A stretch of 64,000 nucleotides of DNA, from positions 31,086,947 through 31,150,946 of the forward strand of contig OZ038434.1 of the NCBI GenBank assembly GCA_964036275.1. Reading direction: 5' to 3'. Positions 1 to 11,218 of this stretch are shown here, in pieces. A program made the translations under genes and the position numbers. Each line of letters opens with the position of its first letter. The first letter of the stretch is position 1. This DNA comes from Litoditis marina (Eukaryota > Nematoda > Chromadorea > Rhabditida > Rhabditidae). The notes under the pieces were generated by a model. That model was given only the letters and a program-made list of their open reading frames with translations. It did not search any database and was not told where the DNA came from.

Positions 1-744
1 TATTCCTCCACCTGCACTCTGATGTACAGAAAAGACTAGGCCTTTGAACACCGGAGTAACTTAACGAAACTTTCACATTTGCAGCCTGAATAAATGACAA
101 AATACACGCCCAACTCGCCTAGAACCCATTGAGTACAGTTCAAAACATTTTCCATATACGTTTCGGCCGTAATCTGTGGGTCCCTCTTTCTTTGTTTCTC
201 CAGTTTGTTTTGATCTATACGTCACTGTTGATTGAATATTCCACGTGAGCGCGTCTTCAAAACAAGTCATATCAGAGTGTTTACTTGACTCAACGCAACT
301 AATGCATATAATCACTGTTTAAAACGTAGGCACCAGAGTTGTGAATCAAGTTCAAACTCTCTAGTTCCACGGTTTTCAGCTCAAGTGAAAAAACAGCAGA
401 AAACTGAGCGCCATTCCGTATTACAGTTCACAATTTCCATCGCGCACTAGACCTGAAAACTGAATCAGACCTTTATAAGACAAAAGTGTGCTGGAACATC
501 CAGGCGTCTTCATCCTTTCCTGCGTCTCTTGCTTCACGCACTATATTCCTACACTGATATCCCGGCGGGATGTGAGAGCGGAGAAATAGCATAAGTTTGA
601 AGGAAACGCAGGGTGGGACGACAAGGGCGGGCGGCACGAACGCTGATATAGTCGTCGCCAACGGAAAGGAGGAAGGTTACTGTATATCTCACTTTCCACT
701 GTGTAAGCATACATGTCTTCAATTCCACAACATGCACGTTACAT
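1..744. other. Intergenic region, no gene seen
   Basis: No reading frame here has splice sites or family resemblance that would support a gene. Bases about 475-625 form a degenerate repeat whose second copy lies at about 2055-2200: both contain a CTGCGTCTC block, a GATGTGA block and a GAGAAATAGC block in the same order and spacing. Both copies keep a short open frame on the minus strand, but divergence is random-looking, so this is read as an old dispersed repeat. Confidence 0.5.
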
Positions 745-818
745 AGTCTAATAGCGCAGTGGTTAGCGAGCGGCTACGAATCTTTTGCTCGCAGGTTCGA
801 TTCCGGGCAGAAACGGAA
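745..818 (+). pseudogene. tRNA-like sequence (decayed tRNA or tRNA-derived SINE)
   Basis: The two internal RNA polymerase III promoter boxes are clear: an A box (TAGCGCAGTGG from about 752) and a B box (GGTTCGATTCC from about 793) at normal tRNA spacing. The flanking seven bases on each side do not form an acceptor stem, and the T stem has two mismatches. It is therefore a tRNA pseudogene or the head of a tRNA-derived SINE. The anticodon cannot be assigned safely. Confidence 0.5.
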
Positions 819-3330
819 GTGTATAAGTTTTAACATCCACTATATGTTTCAAAAGTTGTATGTGGATGGAGAAAAGGGAGAATCACGTGGGTTTCGGTCG
901 AGTGAGTGATAGATAAAGTGCATAGTTCTCGAGTTGTTGTCACGTTTGACGTAAACAATTAATATCTTCAACATTCCCGGTGGCATTTCTACTAATCCTC
1001 GGTTGTTCGTCTCGAATTTCACGTAACATTCAATGAATTCCGGTCATTTGAGAGTAGAGGTGGGCGGTGTAGGAGTGAAAACGATTTCTCATGAGAATGT
1101 CACGTAAAGTTCACGTGAGCTTGAATGAAATACTAAGAGACATGAACGACACTAATCTAGAGAAACTACTATAACGAATAATGCTATTTACGTGGTCGTT
1201 TCACGCATCGAACAGTATTCTGACACATCAAAACAACGTGACATTCTATTGTTTTTTTCGTCTCGAATTTCATGTAAAGTTCACGTGAGCCTCGATGAAC
1301 TACTCAAGTAATGATGTTTTCACCTTTCACGTGGTCATCCATCAGTTACCAATCCAATCTAGCGTCTCGGATTTTACGTAACCCCCATTGAATCCCACGT
1401 CATTCCGAGCAAAAGTGGGCGGAGCCTGGTGCTCGTCCAATCTTCACCTCATTCCACACAAAAAGAACAACACCATAAAATTATTATTCACACCTCGGCT
1501 CTCGAGGTGCCCTAGTCTGATGGATGAGTTACCCATTAGAGTCGGTAAATCTCCCAAATATGCGCGTAGGTTATTGAAAAGGATTCACTTATTCTTGACC
1601 TAGCCTATACGGTAAATGTTGCCCTATCCCTGTGTTTGTAGTTTGATTTCCTAGTTTTTTGGTCGATATCAGTAAATCATGATCAAACTACAACTCAGAC
1701 ATTGTCATTCTCGTGGTAATATTTTGAAGTAGTGGCTTATGTTCTAGAGTTGAAAGTGGCTCAAATTTAGCTGAGTTTCTTGACCAGGTCTTGATGTTGA
1801 CTCTGTGCGGTGAAAATAAGAACATTGCCGAAAGGTAGCAACCAAGAAGCTGTGCTTTTTGAGTCCGTTCGTTGAAAGTGGGTAATCTTCTGGTAAGTTT
1901 GTAACTTCAACCTTATACCCTGTTCTGGCGAGTTATGTTACATTAAGCTTTGAAAAATCTAGAATCGCTTATTGCTGAAGTAACCAACTTTTTGTTTGTT
2001 AGCCTGTAACCATCACGCACCGTGCACATAACATGCACTAGTACTGAGTAAGTGTGCAAGAACACCCCGGCACCTTCATCCCATCCTGCGTCTCTCGGTC
2101 TGCACACTATTTCGCGACACGCTTGCATCTCGGTCAGATGTGAAAGCTGAGAAATAGCGTGCATTTGAGGAGACGCGGGTTGGTATGGAGAAACCGGGAT
2201 CTTCATGAATATGGCCTCTGTTACAACCTCGATTAGTTAGTATAATGAACGTGTGCGAAAATGTACATTGGCTCAAAGTAAGAAATTATTAGGTGAATCA
2301 TGTAGAGTAAAATGAAGTATTAGACTATAGCAAAATTAATAGTTCTAAGCAAAACATATGAAGTTAGAATATAACAAATAAGGATGATGTTGCACGTTTA
2401 TTGTGACTACGCCTACACGGTATCTCGAGTGGGTGACGATTAAGCTTGAACACATTGAGCGGATGTCTCTTAGTGAAAACTGTAAGAGTTGTTTCTCTCC
2501 AAACTTTCACAAAGATAGTTTATTCTCATAAACTACCCATTGTGACACTTTGAACTTCTTGTTGATGTTTAAACTTGAGTTATAGGTTGTAGCTTAATGC
2601 ATGTGAGCTTAATCGTCACCCACTCGTATCTCAAGCTAACCCGATGTGTTTGTAGTTTGATTCCTTCCAAATGCGAAAAAAAACAACAACAAATATTTAA
2701 TCACCCCCTATATCGTTTCACTTGTGAACGATCACCGTTCACTATTGTAATGCTTTCGTAACAGGGTTACTGAACCCGTAAACTGACGTGATTGATGAAA
2801 TTAGGGCCTTATACGCGTAAACAGACAATCGTTCTGAGTGTTCGCTCGGCGTTTAGCCACATTTTATTATGTTGTTTGATGCTCGTTTTTCACGTTGGTT
2901 CGTGGATTTTATTGCTCTCTCGCTCTTTTTTTTCCTTTCTTTCTTTCTCTCTCTCTCTCTTTCTCTCTTTCTTTCTGACTATCTATCTCTTTTGCCTCCA
3001 TGTCTCAGTATCTCGTAATTCTGTCTCTCTTCCACTCCCTCTCTCTTGACCTCTCTCAGCTCAATTCTTTCTCTCCCCTCCCCTCTCTCTCTATCCATGT
3101 TTTCTCTGCACCCTCTCATTTCCCCTAAGCTCTCTCTTTCTTTTTCTTTCCACCCTCTTTCACCCCGTATCTTTCCCTCCACCATGGCTTTCTCCGTTTA
3201 TCTCTATTACTCCCCACCCTCTTATACCCGTATCTCTCTCCTTCCATCTCCCCCCCCCCTCTTTTTCCTCTCTTTATCTCTCTCTCTTTCTCTGCACCCT
3301 CTCATTTCCCCTTATCTCTCTCCTTCCAGA
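819..3330. other. Intergenic, repeat-rich; polypyrimidine tract at the 3' end
   Basis: No supportable gene. The stretch holds one small palindromic MITE (1631-1695), a second copy of the degenerate repeat near 2055-2200, repeated CACGTGAGC/CACGTAAAG-type motifs between 1080 and 1380, and a long CT-rich run from about 2925 to 3330. The CT-rich run leads directly into the splice acceptor of the small peptide gene at 3331. Long open frames in the CT run are low-complexity artefacts. Confidence 0.5.
1631..1695. mobile_element. Short palindromic MITE, TGTAGTTTGA family
   Basis: The ends are inverted copies of TGTGTTTGTAGTTTGAT. The same short unit recurs at 20444-20518, 25315-25384, 52931-53000 and 63838-63908, always about 65-75 bp long with these termini, and as single ends elsewhere (2650, 5700, 17800). 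Some copies are flanked by a GTTGCCCTAT or GGGCAACAT motif, suggesting slightly longer termini. It carries no coding capacity. Confidence 0.7.
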
Positions 3331-4032
3331 ATGGCTCGCTCCCTCTTGGTCCTCCTGTTGTTGATTCAACTCTCCTTCATCTTCGCATATCCCTCCAACT
3401 CAATGACGAGAATACAGGTAAAAATCTCTAATTCTCCCAAACTCTGCCCGTCTGGACCCTCTCCGTCTACACGCTTCCTAAGTACCGTACTCTCAATCGT
3501 CAGACAACGCGAAAGAGAACGCGTAGAGAGAGACGCAGAGAGTTAAGCGTGTAAAAGATGGTTATTGATTATATTCTTGAACACATCATAACTTCCTGCT
3601 ACTGTACTTCGTGATTATGTAGGTCATGAGATCAAATTTCAAAGGCCACGTGGCATTTGGAGCGATTTGGAATAATATCCGGAGGGCATGAAACGTCATT
3701 GAGCAAAACAAATAAGAGATGGTCCCCCCACGCGAATTGAGGGTTTTATAGAGAGATTAGAGAGGGTCGAGTTTCCTTGGGAGAGAGAAAAAAGAAAGAG
3801 ATGGAGAGGGGGAGAGGGAAAATGGAAAAGAGGAGAGAAAGAGAGGGAAGAGATAGAGAGGTGGGAGAGCGAGGGCAAGCAGAGAGTGACAGGGAGAGAA
3901 AGAGAGAGGGGGGGGGGAAGGGGATGAAAAATTGTGAGAAAGTGAGAATGAGAAAAGATAGGGAGAGAAGGGAAAGGGAGAGGGTATGGAGGTGGTGACA
4001 ATGCGATGGATATAGGAAGGGTAACAGAGAGA

Positions 4033-4108
<76 letters not shown>

Positions 4109-4228
4109 ACTCTACAACTATTCTCTTTCCAGGAAGTTTTCCGTTCTCTCGTGCCTCCGTCCACGGATATTCGTGGAAAGAAGTACTACTTCGCGCCGAT
4201 GTGGGAGCGACCGGGCGACCAATGGTAG
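3331..4228 (+). CDS. Short secreted peptide precursor (60 aa), neuropeptide-like
   Basis: Two exons, 3331-3417 and 4133-4228, join in phase 0 to encode 60 residues. Exon 1 begins one base after a strong acceptor (CTCCTTCCAG), as expected of an SL1 trans-splice site, and encodes a signal peptide, MARSLLVLLLLIQLSFIFA, followed by YPSNSMTRIQ. Exon 2 follows CTCTTTCCAG and ends with TAG; a polyadenylation signal AATAAA lies at 4280-4285. Near the C-terminus, RGKK precedes YYFAPMWERPGDQW, so dibasic processing could release a 14-residue aromatic peptide. There is no C-terminal Gly for amidation. The intron holds a (GA)n microsatellite. Gene structure is well supported; the peptide function is inference and I do not recognise a named family. 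Confidence 0.72.
4034..4104. repeat. (GA)n microsatellite
   Basis: An almost pure GA run of about 35 units inside the intron of the small peptide gene. It sits within a larger purine-rich stretch (about 3780-4104). The long low-complexity open frames on both strands here come from this composition. Confidence 0.95.
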
Positions 4229-4907
4229 CCCCCCATTTCGACCAATCACCGCCCTCGGCCACGCCCCCCGAAAAAAGTCAATAAAGCTCAATGTGATACT
4301 ATACTGATACTGTAACCCCCCGCGTTTGTGTGTGTGTGCTGTGATTTGAGAAAAATGAAAATGATTTACAGTTGAGAGTATTTTGAATAAAAGGTTGGCT
4401 CGGAAAAATTTATGCCAATTTTCTGGGATTGGCCAGCTACAAAACCGAGAGAGCATGCAGGTCAATGAGGCCGCAGACAGTCTGTGACAGTCTGGGTCTC
4501 TCTGACCTGCATACTCTCTGACCAGGCCGCCACAAAAGTGGATGGCCAATTGGCTGGGAATGTTCTGTGGTCTAGTGCAAGCAGAAATACACTTGCTGTA
4601 CCTTTTTGTAGTTTGAGCTCAGAGACATCAAACTCCAACGGAGACTGTTAAGTAAAAGTTGTACTCAAGATCTTTGTCATCTTAAAAATTGAAGTACATC
4701 CTATAGCTAAAGTTAGAACTAATCTACTTTTTAGACTGAAAAACGCAACAAATGACCCAATTTCACGTCAAACGAACTCTCGAGGTGTCGAGTTAATTGC
4801 ATGAGAGATGAACTTCTTCAAGTCAAAATGTCAGTCGCGTGAACGAAAGTAGAAACTATCAAACGAATCAACAAATAGCAGGGTGAAAAAGTTAAGTACG
4901 TGTCTTA

Positions 4908-5036
4908 AAGAAGGACGATTATGTGGTCCAGTCGCAACGGTTCAGTCCTTTAAACTGCAATACATTTTTCCATTGCAGTTTAAATGACCGTTGACACGAG
5001 ATTGGTTGATTGGTTCACATAATCGTCCTTCTTCAA
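4908..5036. mobile_element. Palindromic MITE, CGATTATGTGG family
   Basis: The ends are inverted: AAGAAGGACGATTATGTGG on the left and its complement on the right. The centre carries TTTAAACTGCAATACATTTTT. Related copies lie at about 47950-48075, 39100-39215 and 42280-42545, all with CGATTATGTGGACC-like termini and a TTTAAACTGCAAT-like core. Confidence 0.75.
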
Positions 5037-5375
5037 CGTTTATAGTGCAAAAACGTTCTTTTTTCCGAGGTTTTGAAAATGATCAATACATGAACCTCTG
5101 CGGGTAAGAGACGTCGTTAGAGAGAATCAGATGATCGAAACGTGCACAACTTTAGTTTCACACATTATACTAGAAGTACATTGAATAGTCACGTATAGTT
5201 GGCATTCTTATGGGGAACCGTGCACTTTGTCGTTGCACGTTGCTAAGTTCTGCTGTGTTTAACATGTTTCACGTGACCTTGCTATCGACTAACAGTATAA
5301 TCCAGAACGTGTTCGACTCTGGTCTGGCACAACCATGTTTCTTCATAAACGATTATGAATGCTCATATAGTTCAC

Positions 5376-5648
5376 ATCATTCCTACTGAGACTCCTATAG
5401 TAACCTTACTAACTTTTGAAGGCTGTTGTGAAGCTGAAAATTCAGTTCATCAAAAATCCTCTCGTATACTAACTTTTGAAGGCTGCTGTGAAGCTGAAAA
5501 TTCAGTTCATCAAAAATCCTCTCGTATACTCACTGTACCTGACGAGAATGAGTTGCAGAAACCCTCATCCTTTCCTATCGAAATTAAGTGAGAAAAATGG
5601 CTTTGAAGTTTTGAAATCCTACTGTAGGAGTCTCAGTAGGAATGAAAA
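5376..5648. repeat. Inverted-repeat element with an internal 60-bp tandem duplication
   Basis: The ends are inverted copies of ATTCCTACTGAGACTCCTA (left about 5380, right about 5620-5642). Inside, a 60-bp unit beginning CTAACTTTTGAAGGCTG is repeated twice back to back (5410-5469 and 5470-5529) with a single visible base difference, so the duplication is recent. Confidence 0.8.
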
Positions 5649-7287
5649 GACTATATATGGTGGTTACTAAACAGCCATACAGGCGATGGGGTCTAAACCT
5701 AATCTCGGCATCAAACTACAAACACAGCGAAACCCAATATACACCGTAATGGTTCTTTTTGAACGTCGATCAAAGTACAATTTAGATGCGGTCTCTCCTC
5801 TCTGACTATTTTCTGATTAAACAATGTAAACTATACAAAAGGCTGCCAAATTCCCGTGCAGCCCCACTCAGCAAATTGTCTTTTGTTTACAAGGTTGAAT
5901 AATTCCATTTCGCGCACATGGCTAAATAAATAATTTATTGCCGCGTATTCGGAATTGTTCACGTTCCAGAAGTCCGCCATTGAAAAGTATGAGTTTCGGG
6001 CCGAAAGGTCAAGAAACAAAAATCGAAGATGTTGAACTTCCTTGATTCTCTGAGAAGGTTGTCAACGACTCACGTACCACGGCAAATGTGTAGATCACCC
6101 ACGTGTTTAAATCAAAATCGACTCCACACGTGAGCAAACTTTTAATTTTCTTACCGACATCACATGAAATTACAACTTCATGATGTTTCCTAGGATTCAT
6201 AGGCAGCCTAATTACAAGTCAGAAAACTTGACACCAACTATAACTACTTGTCTCAAAACCATCCAAATTCCGCAAAAAAAAAACCCAAGTAAATCTCATG
6301 TTTGACCTACCATTCCCACTGCGAGTATGCCATGTCAATACCAAATGCCCTTCGGCTACTTTTATTAAACTTCCGCATTTATTTATAACATTTTCTGGAC
6401 CCACAACAACTCTTAATTTCAGTTCATTTTGAGGTGGCCCTCCAATATTGGACAAATATAGTGTTACCCTCCCCGCCCTTTAGATGATTTGTTCATTGGA
6501 ACATTGAAACTGGAGAACATTCGAGATCAAAGAATATATTTAGGGAACAGATGCAAACAACCAAAAACAGGGATCAAATAATGGGAAATAAACAACAAAT
6601 CGATTGATTAAAAGAGAAAATGATAACAATCTCTCCCCTCAGACATTTAAAAAGGTTCAGGGGCCAATAAATACCGGACTAAAGTGATATTATACTCTAA
6701 CCTATAGAAAGTCGATTACTAGTTCTTGGTCCGCCTTAGAAACACACTACTTATGAACTATACACAGCAGAAATGAATGTACAGTATCATACCAATCAGT
6801 GGCCTTGACGGAAAACTTAACAAAAAGGGGATCGTGATTATTGAGTTCTTCAGTAAAATAAAAAGAGGTCAACAAATGTTTACAGATCGGTACTACTTGA
6901 TGGTTGCCAGACGAGAAACGGGAATGGAAACTGCAATTGCAGTCATCTACAACCTAACATTTTTCGAACAACGGACCAAAACTAATAGAATCATCATGAT
7001 GTTCTCTTTTAAACATGCATTGAATTCTGGTTTCTTCAACAAGAACCATACAATGTGTCGAAAAACTGAACTTAATGAATAAATAATGTAAATAATCACT
7101 GATGTACCCCTCAAAGTAGTGTGCCCCTCTTCTTGGTCCCCGGTGTCCCGGTCTCCCTCTGCTCGTAACTCTCATTTTCGATGAGAAATCATGAATATTC
7201 CCGTAATTTACGAAAAACGGGTCATTTTCTATATAATAGTCACAATTTACTGGCGTGTACCCTTATAACTCCCTCATTTACCCCTCC
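5649..7287. other. Region downstream of the STEEP1 homologue, no gene assigned
   Basis: Three minus-strand open frames (5.83-6.46 kb) and one plus-strand frame (6777-7082) are moderately long, but none has a convincing splice structure or family motif. The only recognisable content is a second copy of the STEEP1 3'-terminal coding tail at 7111-7170. Confidence 0.45.
7111..7170 (-). pseudogene. Duplicated C-terminal tail of the STEEP1 homologue
   Basis: Read on the minus strand it encodes [17 protein letters not shown] and a TGA stop, nearly the same as the last residues of the intact gene just upstream ([20 protein letters not shown]). It lacks an acceptor and the rest of the exon, so it is a partial direct duplication of the 3' exon end. 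Confidence 0.75.
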
Positions 7288-10200
7288 TTAGAGAAGGGTT
7301 CCCCTCTTCTTAGTCCCCGGTTCCCCGGTCTCCCTCTGTTCGTGGCCCATCATCCTATTCTTGATCATCCCCTTTCGTTTCAATGCGTCCTGCACCACGC
7401 GCGCGTTCAACGAATACGATTCGGCCGTTTCTCTCTGGAACATACATAGTCATTGACCACCAGTAAGTTTCGCCTATTAAACAAACAGTAGTCGTTTTTA
7501 CAGTTGAACACGTGAAAATTCACGATTTTGCATCAAAAATAGGCCCATTTTCACTGGATTTGGCTAAAAACTAGGCCGTTTTTCACCTAGTCATTGACGA
7601 ATGGGCAGACTAGTCCCATACGGATAGGCAGACTAGTCCCTTTCATAAAATCATAGGTGGGATAGTGTCGGTTCGGGGAGTTAAACAGTTAAACATCCCC
7701 TCCACAGAAAAGATGAAAAGTTATAGGTCACCCCCAGGTTTTACCTGATAAACCCAACATTATCACAATAGTTATTGGTCCCCCCTAGTCCAGTTAAAGG
7801 AAAAGTTAAGGATCCCCCAGTTAGCTAACCGGGGTTGCGCACCTATGCATAAAATACCATTCCAAAATGAACTAGAGGGATGGTCAAATCTTTTGAGTTT
7901 TTAGAGAAAAAAGTAGCCCCTGTTTTTTCATTTTTGTAGCAGGTGTGGCTGTTTTGTCTTGTTGAATGGCTGATTCAACCGTTATATAAAAACCTTTAGG
8001 AACAATTATATTACAGTTGGGAACAAGTAAATTCTGATTGTTTCTTCAGCAACTAAAATGAACAATGAAAAAAGAAAGAAATAATCGATAACTCACGGCT
8101 TCAATCTCGTCCTCCTCCTCTCCTTCCATTGTGGATACGGTAACTGATCCCATCTTACCCTGGTTCTTCACATTTCTCTTCATGATAACCTGGAAACACG
8201 TGATATTAGTACAATCACAGTGAACTATGGAAACAATCCTTGATTTCCACTGAAAACAGCTGAAAAAGTCTCATTAGTCTCATAGATGTTCCCATTTTGA
8301 AGCCACACTTAGTTCTTACTCATAGTGATAGTAGAGCTCTTTACTGGGAAAACCTAAGGTCAAATGTGTAACCTTTATATCTTACCAAACTTCAAGGAAA
8401 CATTAATCAAGGATTGAGTCAGGTAACAATGTTTACTGTACGAGAATAGGTCAGAAATAGTAGATACCTTCTTTGCTCGCTGCTCCTCATTATTGCCACT
8501 GAATCCTCCCACTTCCTTGGCCGATAGAAGGGCATCTTCGAAGATGAAGGAAAGTTTCAGGTTGAAGGGGTGTTGGTAGAACAGAGGAACACCACATCCC
8601 TTGCAGTTCTTCCGGTACTGCTGCTCCAGACCCGCATCTCTGAAAGATGTTGAACATAGAGAACTAGTCATTTCTTCCCTTTCTCGTGTTTTCGACATTT
8701 TCTACGCTTTTCCAATCTTCAGTAAAGTTTTCCGAGCCGAATTGCCGAAAAAAATACGCCCTCATCTCGCCAATATCAGGAAAACTTGCCTCATTCTTTT
8801 TTCCGATGCGAAATCGCCTTTTTGTGAACTAATTGGTGTGTGAACACATCAACCGATTTATACACTAAAACGTATACATGAACACAACTCACGAAAAAAA
8901 AATTCTCTCCCGGGAGCCTTTTAAGCTCCCGGGAAAGCTAATTTGGTTGAGATTTCGCTCCCGGGAGAGGGGAAAACTATTGGTGCATACGGCCACTGGT
9001 CAGCTAACCAGACAGACAATCACATCTATGATTCTGACACCCAGATCGCTATCATGGGGCAAAGGGTTAGAAATCCGAAACGAATAAACGATAACTCATA
9101 ACCACCTCTTCACATATACCGTATCCTCCGCGGTCAAACACCAGTAAGGTCCGACTAAGAGACAAAATGTAGTCCATTTTCAGATGTCAACACGGGAAAA
9201 TATATGATTTTTCATCAAAAGTAGACCTATTTTCTTCTTTTCGGCCAAAAAGTAGTCCGTTTTCCGATTTTTTCTGACTATTCGGACAACTTTACTGGTG
9301 TATGCCCGCGGTGGCGAATGTCAGAATGGCGTGTGGTTCTGATCGGGTCGTTCTATTGCAAAAACGCCCATTTTTCGACTAAAATACGCGAAACTTCTAG
9401 ATTTTCCGTCATAAACAACCGATTCTCCTCATACTGGCAAATACCGAGCCTGTTTCTCAAATTCCCACCTCTTCACATATACCGTATCCCCCGCCGTGGC
9501 GAATGTCTTCGACGTAGTTCTGACTGGGTCGATAACCCTGGCTCCGTCTCTGGCTCGGAGGGGCAAACGGGCTAGAAGGGTATCACTGATCATGGCCATC
9601 TGCAAATATAGGCACACATCATGCCCAGTTTAGTTGGTCGAGTAGTCAGGAAAATTAATATCGGAAAAAATTGTCCTTTTAGATGAAAAATTATAATGGT
9701 TCACGTATTTGGAACAAAAAAAAAGTTTTTTCTTCAGCTCTTTTTTGTGCAATAGTTACGGCTTACGGTGCGTGATGACAGTGCGGTTATTCTACAGAAA
9801 TCGGAAAGTACTAGGGGCGCGTTTTCTAATTCAAATACTTTCGTAGTTTGCATCTAAAATAAACAAATTTCCCGATGTTGGGGAAAAAGTCGGTCAGATT
9901 TGAATACGTGAAATCTCATCATTTTGCAGCCAACATTGGTTCCAAGTCTATTTAGAAGGAGCCGAATTTGGATTGTCCCTCCTATTCTAAGAGCTTTACG
10001 ATACGATGTAAGGAAACAGTTCAAATAATCGAAATCAACCACCAGTAAGATCTGACTGAGCGACAAAAATTAGTCCATTTTCGTACGTAAACAAATGATC
10101 ATTTATGATTTTTCATCTAAAGTAGACCGATTGTCTTCTTTTCGGCGAAAAAGTAGTCCGTTTTTCAATTTTTTCTGAATATTCGGACATCTTTACTGGA

Positions 10201-11218
10201 GTGAGGGGTATGATCAAAATACGCTCGAGCAGCGTATTTCAGCAAATATAATAGCCAATCACATGTGAGGAGGTGAGCTTGGCGATAAATGCTTGGAACC
10301 GAGTATAGATTCATTTCGATGATAAGCAGAAACACAACTCAAACTCACGTGTCCACAATAACAGTAGTAGGTGTACAGTGGTTTGACGAAATACTCTTCT
10401 CTGTCTTCAATATCCACCAACCGAGATTCGCCCTAAAACTAGGTTGATGTAACACGTCACGGCGTTCTCGACTACAGCTTTAACAAATAACAAACGCGCG
10501 TGATAACAAGCGCGATACGTAGTGAAATAGTGCTGTGATCAGAACAAATTGCAGTGGGATACAGTGTTCGGTCAAGACAACTTCGTGGACGGAGCTCAAA
10601 ACAAATTTGATCCCAAAAATCACTGTAGGCGACAACACTGTGACGTGAAGGTATCACGTGGGTGAATTCTAAATCTAACCGGGTTTTTAGGTAACCTAAC
10701 CCTTTTTGGTAACCTATTTTTCAGGTTACCTCAGTAGGTAACCGGTTGGTAACCTAAAATGAAAAACCGGTTACCTGTTTTTCTAACGCAAAACGTGGTT
10801 TCTACCGTTAGTTTAAATGGTAACCGGATTTCAGTTTCAGGTTACTTCCAGGTTACCTACAAGGTAACCTGAAAAGAGAGGTTACCAAAAAAGGTTAGGT
10901 TACCTAAAAACCCGGTTAGTTGTATAATTGGCCTATCACGTGTCAGATGGTACCGAATACAGGATATTATACCAAAACTGCAACGTATGATTGGAGATAC
11001 AGTTCACAGAAAAGAAGAACTACTGTTACTCGGATATATCACTCATTTAAGGTTGAAGGCCATGTGAGCCGGTTCTTTCTTACGGTAGCAAGGTAGTATA
11101 CTTGAAAATGGATTCGATTTAGTCAAAGGTACACATAAAACTAGGAACCCACGTGCTTGTCATCTTCAACGTGGGAAATTTCCTGTGCACCATCACTTCC
11201 GAGGACGTTTCTGGCCAT
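7288..11218 (-). CDS. STEEP1: STEEP1 homologue (STING ER-exit protein family, CXorf56/UPF0428)
   Basis: Six exons on the minus strand: 11153-11218, 10349-10432, 9469-9599, 8468-8639, 8097-8189 and 7288-7434, all with GT-AG ends and agreeing phases, giving 230 residues (human STEEP1 is about 222). Family landmarks appear in order: [70 protein letters not shown], then [18 protein letters not shown] near the C-terminus. CxC and CxxC pairs suggest a metal site. In mammals the protein promotes STING exit from the ER; its role in nematodes is not clear from sequence. The last exon diverges after RKGM and ends KKRGTLL. Introns are full of MITEs, and a broken copy of part of exon 3 lies downstream of that exon. 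Confidence 0.9.
9104..9342 (-). pseudogene. Degenerate copy of part of STEEP1 exon 3, split by a MITE
   Basis: Bases 9104-9134 and 9305-9342 together resemble the 3' half of the intact exon at 9469-9530 (shared CACCTCTTCACATATACCGT and GTGGCGAATGTC blocks), with frame-breaking changes. The two halves are separated by the 170-bp element at 9135-9304. It lies in the intron after exon 3. Confidence 0.7.
9135..9304. mobile_element. hAT-like MITE, CACCAGTAAGG family, with 8-bp target duplication
   Basis: The termini are inverted: CAAACACCAGTAAGGTCCGA at the left and ACTTTACTGGTGTATG at the right. Flanks TCCGCGGT and CCCGCGGT match at 7 of 8 bases. Relatives lie at 10035-10203, 49324-49493, about 30060-30236 and 43830-43993, with single ends in many other places. 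The 8-bp duplication and CA start fit the hAT superfamily. Confidence 0.75.
10035..10203. mobile_element. MITE, CACCAGTAAGG family
   Basis: Inside a STEEP1 intron. Internal blocks match the copy at 9135-9304 (AAGTAGACC, TCTTCTTTTCGGC, AAAAAGTAGTCCGTTTTTC, ATTCGGACA). The termini are slightly eroded and no clear target duplication is visible. Confidence 0.7.
10459..10640. mobile_element. MITE, ACGGCGTTCTC family
   Basis: Shares a long body with the copy at 12107-12328, including TGCAGTGGGATACAGTGT and GTGGACGGAGCTCAA. It lies in the first intron region of the STEEP1 homologue and has weaker ends than the other copy. Confidence 0.7.
10664..10925. mobile_element. Long palindromic element, GGTTACC family
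   Basis: A roughly 260-bp foldback element built of GGTTACC/GGTAACC motifs, with ends carrying CTAACCGGGTTTTTAGG and its complement next to GAATTC. Full or near-full relatives lie at 45985-46243 and about 15953-16140; shorter pieces are at 36682-36740 and 54955-55020, and a GTTAACC variant at about 14160-14335 and 42672-42783. Confidence 0.8.

Noticed and set aside
2792..3546. Long open frames in the CT-rich stretch (and antisense)
   Set aside because: Composition-driven Ser/Leu/Pro or Arg/Glu runs. Only the short segment from 3331, with signal peptide and splice donor, behaves like coding sequence.
3696..4549. Minus-strand frames across the (GA)n tract
   Set aside because: They are antisense to the small peptide gene and consist mostly of simple repeat.
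6219..7082. Minus frame at 6219-6455 and plus frame at 6777-7082 as possible genes
   Set aside because: No splice partners and no recognisable motif. They lie past the end of the STEEP1 homologue, whose last exon is fixed by homology at 7288-7434.
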